From Anaerocolumna sp. (GTDB lineage Bacteria > Bacillota > Clostridia > Lachnospirales > Lachnospiraceae), in assembly GCA_029239455.1 (NCBI GenBank), contig JAQZAX010000008.1:1-41284 (forward strand): 41,284 nt of DNA. Reading direction: 5' to 3'. This document shows, piece by piece, positions 29,707-40,084 of this stretch (positions are counted from its first letter, which is position 1; the number at the start of each line of letters is the position of its first letter). The notes below the pieces were generated by a model. It did no database searches and had not been told where the DNA came from. It worked only from the letters and a program-made list of their open reading frames with translations. A program made the position numbers and the translations under genes.

Positions 29707-30717
29707 ATGCGTAAAGTAATAATAAATGACCCGACCTTGCGTGATGGATCTCACGCTATCCGGCATCAGCTTACGGCTGAACAAATTGCTTTATATTGTT
29801 CAGCTGCTGATAAAGCGGGAGTTCCCATTGTAGAAGTAGGTCACGGAAATGGAGCTGGTGCTTCATCGCTGCAATTGGGAGAAAGCTTGCTTTCTGATGA
29901 AGTCATGCTATCTATTGCAAGAAATCATTTAAAGACATCTAAGTTAGGGATACATATTATTCCTGGATTTGCAACAATTGAACGTGACCTTTCTAAAGCG
30001 ATTGATTTAGGTGTTGATGTCATACGAGTGGCATCTCATTGCACAGAAGCAGATATAACAGAACGACATATAGGCTACGCACGACGGAGAGGGAAAGAGG
30101 TTTATGGTGTCTTAATGATGACACACATGGCTTCGAAGGAAGTATTGGCGGAAGAAGCCCTTAAAATGGAATCATATGGTGCTGAAGGTATCATGTTAAT
30201 GGATTCAGCCGGTGCATATTTACCTAGTGATGTGTCAGAAAAAATTGGTGTTCTTGTTAATAAATTGAACATACCAGTGGGATTTCATGCACATAACAAT
30301 CTAGGTTTATCAATTGCGAACTCTCTTGCAGCATTAGAAGCTGGAGCAATAATGCTTGATGGATGTGCACGTGGGTTTGGCGCTGGAGCAGGCAACGCAC
30401 CCATTGAAGTTTTGGTGGCGGTTTTACAAAAAATCGGATATGATACTGGAATTGACTTATACTCTATTTTAGATGCGGCAGATTTGGCGGAAAAGAAGAT
30501 ATTAAAGGAGATACCTAGCATACAATCGACTAGTGTTGTTAGTGGCTTAGCAGGAGTGTTTTCGGGTTTTTCTATCCATGTTAATCGTGTTGCACAGAGT
30601 TATGCCGTTGATCCCCGCGATATATTTTTCGAATTAGGACGCAGGCAAGTAGTTGCCGGTCAAGAAGATATTATAATTGAGGTAGCCTCAGAACTTGCTG
30701 CTAAGCGAGGTGTATAG
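29707..30717 (+). CDS. 4-hydroxy-2-oxovalerate aldolase, MhpE/DmpG-like
   Basis: INDPTLRDGSHAIRHQLT, VEVGHGNGAGASSLQLG, GFHAHNNLGLSIANSLAALEAGA, DGCARGFGAGAGNAPIEVLVAVL. Confidence 0.94.
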   Translation: MRKVIINDPTLRDGSHAIRHQLTAEQIALYCSAADKAGVPIVEVGHGNGAGASSLQLGESLLSDEVMLSIARNHLKTSKLGIHIIPGFATIERDLSKAIDLGVDVIRVASHCTEADITERHIGYARRRGKEVYGVLMMTHMASKEVLAEEALKMESYGAEGIMLMDSAGAYLPSDVSEKIGVLVNKLNIPVGFHAHNNLGLSIANSLAALEAGAIMLDGCARGFGAGAGNAPIEVLVAVLQKIGYDTGIDLYSILDAADLAEKKILKEIPSIQSTSVVSGLAGVFSGFSIHVNRVAQSYAVDPRDIFFELGRRQVVAGQEDIIIEVASELAAKRGV

Positions 30718-30719
30718 CC

Positions 30720-31681
30720 ATGAGGAAATCTGTTGAAAATCTAATTAAAAATGACTGCCAAAAAGTTTTATCTCATTATCCAAGTGAGTTTCTTAAGAAA
30801 TACTTATTTTGCTCTCAGAGAGAGCGTATGATTTTGGGCTTAAAGCGCCTCATCTAGTAAATAGGAGAGATATAACTTTACTAACTAAAGATATTGCTGG
30901 TGTAATTGATTTACCCGCAGAAATTACTATGATTATACATGCTGCAGGTAGTCCAGATAATCGGCTACATGCATCAGATCCATTAAAGGTCATGAGAACA
31001 ATCACAATGGGAACAGAAGCGCTACTTAGTTCAGCAAGTCGGTTGCCGAATTTATCCAAAATTTTAAATATTAGTTCAGGTTTAATCTATGGAAGTAGAA
31101 ATACAGATAGCAGAGAATTTAATAGTTGTGGGCAGGAAAGTTTTAGTTTTAACAATGCATACATAGAAGCTAAGAGATATGCAGAAACATTATGTTCTGT
31201 TTATGGTAATCAATATAAGCTGAATATAATTAATATCCGTCCTTATGCCTTTGTAGGACCCTACCAATTAGTTGATAGGCCTTGGGCCATAAACAATTTT
31301 ATCGGGGATTACCTAAATGATTGCCCTATTCGAATTCTCGGGGATGGTGAGACAGTTAGAAGTTATATGTATCCAAGCGATATGTCACTATGGATCTTAA
31401 AATTACTCGCAGATGGTCATGCAGGGCAAAGTTATAACCTCGGCAATCCTACGCCTATAACTTTAAAATCATTAGCAGAAAAGATAGCTTCAGCTATGCA
31501 TAAAAAGCTACCTGTTCAAGTGAAATATTATCAGGATCATTCATTGCGTAACTCGCGATTTGTACCCGATGTATCCAAAGCACATAATGAACTTGGTTTG
31601 AAAGTTACAGTAGAAATTGATGAGGCATTAGAACATACACTATTATGGAATCTTTCCCAATATAATTCAGTGAAGAATTGA
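30720..31681 (+). pseudogene. NAD-dependent epimerase/dehydratase (extended SDR), frameshifted with loss of the Rossmann dinucleotide motif
   Basis: ATG 30720 opens MRKSVENLIKNDCQKVLSHYPSEFLKKY... but stops at 30855; homology resumes in another frame near 30800 (EILILLSERAYDFGLKAPHLVNRRDITLLTKDIAGV...IIHAAGSPD...ISSGLIYG...YIEAKRYAE). No GxxGxxG motif is present between the two parts. Confidence 0.75.
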
Positions 31682-31726
31682 TAAAGTTAGGTTGAATATT
31701 AGTAAATGAAATTAAGGAGGGGAAGT

Positions 31727-32779
31727 ATGAGAAGTAAAATTATTGAAGAGGACTTACAATGGATTATTGATCAGCATCTTCCTTGGGATATTTTAAAAGG
31801 GAAAACTATCTTGATAACAGGTGCGAACGGGTTTCTTCCTGCGTACATGCTTGAAACGTTACTATATATGAATGAAGTATTACCAAAGTCTGATAAGGTA
31901 AAAGTTATTGGTTTAGTCAGAAATAAACAAAAGGCACTAGATAGATTCTCTCACTATATTGCTAGAAATGATTTTGAGTTAATTATTCAAGATGTGTGTA
32001 CACCTTTGGTTTTTAATGAAGACATCCATTATATAATTCATGCTGCAAGCCAGGCAAGTCCACGCTTTTATGGAGTCGATCCAGTGGGAACTTTGTCTGC
32101 GAATGTTATTGGAACGTATAATTTATTAGAATTAGCGAGAGAAAAACAAGTTGAAGGATTTTTGTTTTTTAGCAGTGGAGAAGTCTATGGGCAGGTAGTA
32201 CCTGCTGTAGAACGTATTGATGAGCTATCATATGGATATCTTGATCCGTTGAATGTTCGTTCTTGCTATGCAGAAGGAAAAAGAATGGGTGAAACGATGT
32301 GTGTTTCATGGTTACATCAATATGATGTTCCTGTGAAAATTGTACGTCCCTTTCATACGTATGGCCCAGGAATGAGTTTAGATGATGGCCGGGTTTTTGC
32401 TGACTTTGTTTCTGATATTGTTCATAAGCGCGATATTGCTATGAAAAGTGATGGTAGGGCAATTCGATCTTTTTGTTATTTGGCGGATGCTATAACTGGA
32501 TACTTTACTGTAATGTTTAATGGTAATCTTGGGGAAGCATACAATGTGGGGAATGATTATGAAGTAGTCAGCATCTTCGATTTGGCTAATGTCTTGGTCG
32601 ATTTGTTTTCCAATTTAAAATTGAAAGTTGTACAATATCCTGCTCCTAACCCTAGAGAGTATATACAAAGTCAAGTAGTTAGTACGTGCCCTGATATTAC
32701 GAAACTGAGGTCTATTGGGTGGAGCCCCAAATTTCCAATTCGAGAGGGATTTAAAAGAACAATAGATAGTTTTCTATAA
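31727..32779 (+). CDS. NAD-dependent epimerase/dehydratase (extended SDR)
   Basis: GKTILITGANGFLPAYMLETLLYM, IIHAASQASPRFYGVDPVGTLSANVIGTYNLLELA, FFSSGEVYGQ, CYAEGKRMGETM; ATG 31727 preceded by AAGGAGGGG. Confidence 0.9.
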   Translation: MRSKIIEEDLQWIIDQHLPWDILKGKTILITGANGFLPAYMLETLLYMNEVLPKSDKVKVIGLVRNKQKALDRFSHYIARNDFELIIQDVCTPLVFNEDIHYIIHAASQASPRFYGVDPVGTLSANVIGTYNLLELAREKQVEGFLFFSSGEVYGQVVPAVERIDELSYGYLDPLNVRSCYAEGKRMGETMCVSWLHQYDVPVKIVRPFHTYGPGMSLDDGRVFADFVSDIVHKRDIAMKSDGRAIRSFCYLADAITGYFTVMFNGNLGEAYNVGNDYEVVSIFDLANVLVDLFSNLKLKVVQYPAPNPREYIQSQVVSTCPDITKLRSIGWSPKFPIREGFKRTIDSFL

Positions 32780-32956
32780 AGGGATATATAATTTTTGTTT
32801 TATTCAATGATTTGCTGCATTGAATTATTTAAATTATGTAATAGGATATCTAGTTGAACTCCCTGGTCCTACAGCATCGTTGCAAGGAGACTTCTTTTTA
32901 TTCCTAGGACACTGGCTTATAACTGGAGGGCCAAAAGATGTTACCAGTTTAACCCG

Positions 32957-32986
32957 CACTGCAAGAAATGTTTGCAGTGATTTTTT
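32957..32986 (+). terminator. Intrinsic terminator after the CDP-sugar gene block
   Basis: CACTGCAA-(gaaatgt)-TTGCAGTG followed by A then TTTTTT. Confidence 0.75.
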
Positions 32987-33104
32987 ATAACCTATGCTAT
33001 CATACTGCGAATGCAGTGGGTGCGAGAATGTGCATTATAATGATAAGTGGGAAAAAATATATAACCCCACTAGTTATTAAAAATATGCTGTCAAGTTAAC
33101 TCTG

Positions 33105-33133
33105 TTGACAGGAAAGTCGAATTGAAATAAACT
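33105..33133 (+). promoter_or_regulatory. Candidate sigma-70 type promoter upstream of gmd
   Basis: TTGACA (33105-33110), 17-nt spacer, TAAACT (33128-33133, 4/6 match to TATAAT), about 40 nt before the gmd start and downstream of a terminator. Confidence 0.45.
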
Positions 33134-33172
33134 GAGTTTAATATTGTAATAGAGCGGAAGGATGAATGATGA

Positions 33173-35082
<1,910 letters not shown>

Positions 35083-35157
35083 ACAATAGCTATAAATAGC
35101 TATTGAAGGCGTAAAACAATATATTGAGGAGCAGTTGGGAAAGGAGACGTGTTACCT

Positions 35158-36528
35158 ATGTCCACTTTTAAAAGAGATGCTTTTAAAGCTTATGATATTC
35201 GTGGTAAGGTGCCTGATGAACTGAATGAAGAACTTGCCTATTGTATTGGGCGCGCTTATGTAGAATTGTTAGGAGCCAAGCAAGTCGTCGTTGGCCGGGA
35301 TGTTCGTTTATCAAGTAATTCATTAGCTGCTGCGTTGATAAACGGATTAACTGATTCAGGCTGTAATGTTTTGGATATTGGACTTTGTGGTACGGAACAA
35401 GTCTATTTTGCTACTTTTCACCTGGAAACCGATGGTGGTATTATGGTCACAGCCAGTCACAATCCTATGGACTATAACGGTCTAAAACTGGTTAAGGCAG
35501 GAGCAAGACCAATTAGCGGCGATACAGGATTGAGAGATATTGAGGAGATGGCAGTCACCGGTAAGTTTGCGCATCAATTGCCAGAGAAAAAAGGTATCGT
35601 CACCCACATTAGTATTCTTAATGCTTATATTAAACACTTGCTTAGCTATGTTGATGTTTCCCAGCTTCGCCCCTTAAAGATTGTCGCTAATGCTGGCAAC
35701 GGGTGCGCAGGGGTGGTGCTTGAAGCTCTGGAAAAACATTTGCCTTTTGAATTGATTAAAGTATATAACAAGCCTGATGGCAGTTTTCCTCACGGCATAC
35801 CTAATCCTCTTCTGCCAGAAAACCGTGAAGCAACCGCGGCGGTTGTTCGTGAGAAGGGTGCCGATATCGGTATAGCTTGGGATGGCGATTTTGACCGATG
35901 CTTCTTTTTTGATGGCGAAGGCAATTTCGTTGAAGGTTACTATGTTGTAGGTCTGTTGGCACAGGCTTTCTTACTTCGTCAAACTGGTGCTAAGATTATT
36001 TATGATCCTCGTCTTATCTGGAATACCATTGAACTTGTTGAACAGTTCGGTGGCATTGCCGTTCAAAGTAAGACTGGTCACGCCTTCATTAAAGAGCGCA
36101 TGCGCCAAGAGGATGCCGTGTATGGCGGTGAAATGTCGGCGCACCACTACTTCAAAGACTTTGCTTACTGTGATAGTGGTATGATTCCTTGGCTGCTTGT
36201 GGTGGCTGTGATGTGTTCTACCGGCAAATCATTGTCGGTTTTACTAAATGAACGAATGGCTAAATTTCCCTGCAGCGGGGAAATCAACCGTACTGTGACT
36301 GATGCCAAGCAGGTGATTCAACAGGTAGAAGATAAGTTTATTACTGCTGATGCCAGAGTCGACCGCACGGATGGGCTGGGGGTAGAATACGATACCTGGC
36401 GTTTTAATCTTCGTACTTCTAATACAGAACCAGTGATTCGGTTAAATGTGGAAACCCGGGGCGATGAGTTACTGATGCGAATAAAGACAGAAGAACTATT
36501 AGAGTTCATTGACCAACTTACAAAATAA
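35158..36528 (+). CDS. manB: Phosphomannomutase/phosphoglucomutase
   Basis: [94 protein letters not shown] 35149 is an alternative start. Confidence 0.95.
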   Translation: MSTFKRDAFKAYDIRGKVPDELNEELAYCIGRAYVELLGAKQVVVGRDVRLSSNSLAAALINGLTDSGCNVLDIGLCGTEQVYFATFHLETDGGIMVTASHNPMDYNGLKLVKAGARPISGDTGLRDIEEMAVTGKFAHQLPEKKGIVTHISILNAYIKHLLSYVDVSQLRPLKIVANAGNGCAGVVLEALEKHLPFELIKVYNKPDGSFPHGIPNPLLPENREATAAVVREKGADIGIAWDGDFDRCFFFDGEGNFVEGYYVVGLLAQAFLLRQTGAKIIYDPRLIWNTIELVEQFGGIAVQSKTGHAFIKERMRQEDAVYGGEMSAHHYFKDFAYCDSGMIPWLLVVAVMCSTGKSLSVLLNERMAKFPCSGEINRTVTDAKQVIQQVEDKFITADARVDRTDGLGVEYDTWRFNLRTSNTEPVIRLNVETRGDELLMRIKTEELLEFIDQLTK

Positions 36529-36578
36529 ATATTTCAGCGAGTTGAGATAATTAGAATATCATTTTGGAGAAACTTCGT

Positions 36579-37565
36579 ATGAACATTTTAGTAACTGGGG
36601 GAGCAGGCTATATCGGCAGCCATACAGTTCATCAACTAATTAAACTGGGACACGCCGTCACTGTTTATGACAACCTTTCTAAAGGCCATGCTGAAGCAGT
36701 TCCGGCACAGGCTTCCTTAATTGTTGGTGATATACGCGATGGAGCATTATTAAGTAGAACATTTAAAGAAAACGATATTCAGGCAGTCATTCATTTTGCT
36801 GCCGACAGTTTAGTTGGGGAATCAATGCAACAGCCCGCAAAATATTACCAGAACAATGTAGCTGCTACGTTGGCACTTTTAGAAACGATGTTGTCATGCC
36901 AGGTAACCAAGATTGTTTTTTCCTCAACTGCAGCTGTATATGGCGAGCTTAATCAATGGCCTATTACCGAAGATATGCCTACGCAGCCTACAAATGTTTA
37001 TGGACGGACAAAACTGATCATTGAAGGCATGCTTGCAGACTTTGCTCAGGCTTATAAATTATCGTATGTATCGCTGCGTTATTTTAACGCTGCAGGTGCT
37101 TTAGAAGGCGGCTCAATTGGGGAGGATCATAACCCAGAGTCTCACCTTATTCCACTTGTTCTGAAAACCGCGCTGGGCCAACGGCCAGCGATCGATATTT
37201 ATGGTACTGATTATCCTACTGCTGATGGCACCTGCATTAGGGACTATATTCATGTAGTGGATTTGGCAAAGGCTCATGTGCTTGCTGTATCCTACCTGCT
37301 GTCAGGGGGAGAATCAAGGGTTTATAACCTAGGCTCTGAGCAAGGGTTTAGCGTGCGTGAAGTAATTAATCATGCTAAAGTTATTACTGCAAGGGACTTT
37401 AATGTGAGGGAAATTGAGCGTAGATTAGGTGATCCTGCTGTTCTAGTAGCATCTTCTAGAAAAATTCAATCAGAACTTGGCTGGAAGCCCAGTTGCAGTG
37501 ATTTAGGTAGTATTATTAAGGATGCCTGGACTTGGCATAAGGCGCATCCACATGGATATGTTTAG
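36579..37565 (+). CDS. galE: UDP-glucose 4-epimerase
   Basis: MNILVTGGAGYIGSHTVHQLIKLGHAVTVYDNLSKGH, VIHFAADSLVGES, FSSTAAVYGE, NVYGRTKLIIE, RYFNAAGA. Confidence 0.95.
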   Translation: MNILVTGGAGYIGSHTVHQLIKLGHAVTVYDNLSKGHAEAVPAQASLIVGDIRDGALLSRTFKENDIQAVIHFAADSLVGESMQQPAKYYQNNVAATLALLETMLSCQVTKIVFSSTAAVYGELNQWPITEDMPTQPTNVYGRTKLIIEGMLADFAQAYKLSYVSLRYFNAAGALEGGSIGEDHNPESHLIPLVLKTALGQRPAIDIYGTDYPTADGTCIRDYIHVVDLAKAHVLAVSYLLSGGESRVYNLGSEQGFSVREVINHAKVITARDFNVREIERRLGDPAVLVASSRKIQSELGWKPSCSDLGSIIKDAWTWHKAHPHGYV

Positions 37566-37570
37566 AAGTA

Positions 37571-37620
37571 AAAACAGGCACGGCACTTATCTTGCAAGGT
37601 AGTGACGTGCCTGTTTTTTT
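37571..37620. terminator. Terminator between convergent galE and ydcF-like genes
   Basis: AAAACAGGCACG ... CGTGCCTGTTTTTTT inverted repeat; A tract and T tract on opposite sides allow bidirectional function. Confidence 0.8.
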
Positions 37621-37675
37621 GTTATTCACTGCGCTAATGCGTTTTTATAAGGCTGGTAAATACGATTCATATGAG

Positions 37676-38428
37676 TTAATACCATTTGATAGCGGCAAGC
37701 CCCAGATACTCTTTGATTGACAGGGCAATATTCGTCAGGGCACTGCTGGACGGGACAAAATCGAACCACGATATCAGACTGTGAACATTAGCCTGGTAGT
37801 CGGTCGGCCAGGGGGCTACCTTGATACCTGCCTTTTGAAACTGCAATACGGCACGGGGCATATGAAAGGCCGAGGTGACCAATACAGCCTGGTTAAAGCC
37901 ATGGTAATCAAGTAGCTTTTTGCTGTATTCTGCATTTTGTGTTGTATTAAGGCTTTGATTTTCGACAATGATTTTGTCATCAGGAACGCCAAGGCCCAGT
38001 AGAATAGTTCGGGATATTTCTGCCTCTGTACCGGTCGTTTCCAGCACTTTACCGCCTGAGGTGAGAATGGGAAGCTTATATCTATGATAGAGCTGGGCTG
38101 CGGTTAGCAGACGGTTAGCTGCATAGCCGCTGAGATGCCCGTGGCCGTCTATATTAGGTGTATCCATGGTTGCACCGCCGCCTAAAAGGACAATCACATC
38201 ACCGTTGAAAGCCGCAGGCGGTGAGTAACGCGCCTCGAGAGAGCGGATGACGGGATCAGCAACAGCCGGAATGGTGCATAGGTAAAAGATGATCGTAAAG
38301 CTGAGCAGTAACGAAGCGCCCTGCCGTTGGCGGCGGAAAAGACGGATGACAAGGGCAAGCAGCAGGACAAGAAATATTCCCGGTGGAACGAAAAATGTAC
38401 TATAGATCACTTTCAGGACATAGAGCAT
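37676..38428 (-). CDS. YdcF/ElyC-like DUF218 membrane protein
   Basis: N-terminal TM segments, VIVLLGGGATMDTP, RLLTAAQLYHRYKLPILTSGG, ENQSLNTTQNAEYSKKLL, VLVTSAFHMPRAVLQFQKAG. Confidence 0.92.
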   Translation of the reverse strand: MLYVLKVIYSTFFVPPGIFLVLLLALVIRLFRRQRQGASLLLSFTIIFYLCTIPAVADPVIRSLEARYSPPAAFNGDVIVLLGGGATMDTPNIDGHGHLSGYAANRLLTAAQLYHRYKLPILTSGGKVLETTGTEAEISRTILLGLGVPDDKIIVENQSLNTTQNAEYSKKLLDYHGFNQAVLVTSAFHMPRAVLQFQKAGIKVAPWPTDYQANVHSLISWFDFVPSSSALTNIALSIKEYLGLAAIKWY

Positions 38429-38564
38429 ACAGTCACCTGCTTCTATAATGTATTGAGTGAATTTTACTACAGGGAGGAAGGGTTTTCCAGACTACAAGGC
38501 AAATACTGTAGAAAAGTGAAGTAGGGTACTAATTAAAAGTAGAGAATGATAGGAGCGTGCATCT

Positions 38565-40016
38565 ATGTCAGTCCTAACACTTTCTTCCGGCTTTACCTTC
38601 GATTACACCAACTTGTATGGTGACAGCAAAGTGAGCGCTGAGGACCTTTCTGTTGCTGCTGGACAGTTGACTAAGGCTCACCAGGCTATCGTGCATATGC
38701 GGACGACAGGCATTGTAAAGGGTCACCTTTCCAAAGATGGTCAATCCGAAAAGGTCTTGTTTACGCAGCTGCCTTATATCCAAGAGGGCCATATTAATTC
38801 GCCTCACGTGCTTGACCGGTTAAAAGAGTTTGGCGAGTCACTGCGCTACAAGGTGGACACAGTCATATCCTTTGGTATCGGTGGTTCTTTTCTGGGCAAC
38901 AAGGTCTTATTTGATATTCATTGTGGTGATTTTTATAACTTCAAATCAATAGAAGAGCGTAAGGGTTACCCTAAACTGTATTTTAGCGGTAATAATCTCG
39001 ATCCCCGCCGCACTGAGGAATTGATCAGTCATGTGATCAATGAAGCAGCGGTAAAGCAGGGAGAGCCGTACCGGGTAACGCTCGTCGTTATTTCTAAATC
39101 CGGTTCTACTTTGGAAACGATGGCTACCTTTATGGTTGCCTACGAGCGGTTCAAACAAACGCCTGGCATTGAGGTCTCCGTTGTTGCAGTTACCGATCCG
39201 GCAGAAGGAACTAATGAGACACTGCTCCATAAGCTTGCTAGAGAGCAAGGCTGGCCAATGTTCAGTGTGGCTGACGGAGTGGGAGGAAGGTTTAGTATTT
39301 TCTCAGAGGTTGGGCTGGTAACGGCAGCCTGCATTGGCTTTGATATGGATGCCTTTCTAGCAGGGGCTAAAGGTATGGACAAAGCGTGCCAGACGGATAA
39401 CATCAGGCAGAACCCGGCACTTTTAACTGCAGTGCTTAAATATCTCGGTGCCGAAAAGTATGGCCGGGATATCGAAATATTTATGCCCTATGGAGACTAT
39501 CTGAAATCTGTGTCCGAGTGGTATATTCAGCTGCTGGCCGAATCCCTTGGTAAACGGGTGAATCGTGACGGGCAGGAGGTTTTTTACGGGCGGACTCCCG
39601 TTGCTGCCGTAGGTACTACCGATATGCATGCCCAGACCCAACAGCACCAGGATGGTAAGCGCAATAAAATTGTCCAGTTTGTCCGCGTTGCAGAGTGGGA
39701 TACGGATCCGGTTATACCCAATTTGTTTCCCGAGACTGCCAAATTAGCGGAGATCGCCGGACTTAGCTTAAGTCAGGGGATGGAGGCCGCGCGGCAAGCT
39801 AATGCCCAGGCCTTAGCGAGTGATTACCGCTTTAATGCAACATTTACTCTGCCAAAGCTGAACGCCTATCATCTTGGCGAACTGTTGTATCTGCTTGCGT
39901 TATCGGTAGCCTATGAAGGCGAACTGGCCAACGTGGATGCTTTTGATCAGCCGGGAGTAGAAACATACAAGCGTATACTAGGACCCAGCCTGCAAAGGCT
40001 GAAAAATAAGAAATAG
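38565..40016 (+). CDS. pgi: Glucose-6-phosphate isomerase
   Basis: VDTVISFGIGGSFLGNKVLFD, VVISKSGSTLETMATFMVA, GGRFSIFSEVGLVTAACIGFD. Confidence 0.93.
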   Translation: MSVLTLSSGFTFDYTNLYGDSKVSAEDLSVAAGQLTKAHQAIVHMRTTGIVKGHLSKDGQSEKVLFTQLPYIQEGHINSPHVLDRLKEFGESLRYKVDTVISFGIGGSFLGNKVLFDIHCGDFYNFKSIEERKGYPKLYFSGNNLDPRRTEELISHVINEAAVKQGEPYRVTLVVISKSGSTLETMATFMVAYERFKQTPGIEVSVVAVTDPAEGTNETLLHKLAREQGWPMFSVADGVGGRFSIFSEVGLVTAACIGFDMDAFLAGAKGMDKACQTDNIRQNPALLTAVLKYLGAEKYGRDIEIFMPYGDYLKSVSEWYIQLLAESLGKRVNRDGQEVFYGRTPVAAVGTTDMHAQTQQHQDGKRNKIVQFVRVAEWDTDPVIPNLFPETAKLAEIAGLSLSQGMEAARQANAQALASDYRFNATFTLPKLNAYHLGELLYLLALSVAYEGELANVDAFDQPGVETYKRILGPSLQRLKNKK

Positions 40017-40062
40017 TACCCAGATCGTCAGTACTCACTGGATTAGATCTGATGAGGTACTA
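40014..40062 (+). promoter_or_regulatory. Extended interrupted stem-loop in the pgi / outer-membrane-protein intergenic region
   Basis: TAGTACC CAGATC gt CAGT actc ACTG gatta GATCTG atga GGTACTA: three nested complementary segments (7+6+4 bp) with asymmetric bulges and no T tract. Confidence 0.5.
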
Positions 40063-40084
40063 AGATATGGAGCGAAATGGTATC

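Noticed and set aside
29707-30717. Reading the aldolase as part of aromatic meta-cleavage catabolism or as a homocitrate/isopropylmalate synthase
   Set aside because: No ring-cleavage, hydrolase or hydratase genes nearby, and the motif TLRDGSHAIRH with the paired acylating dehydrogenase fits DmpG/MhpE rather than the alpha-isopropylmalate synthase family.
32850-32990. Open frame LVELPGPTASLQGDFFLFLGHWLITGGPKDVTSLTRTARNVCSDFL*
   Set aside because: No start or recognised motif, and its end overlaps a clear terminator hairpin; most likely non-coding.
38946-39248. Minus-strand ORFs within pgi (and similar antisense ORFs throughout)
   Set aside because: Fully contained in strongly supported genes on the opposite strand; no family motifs.
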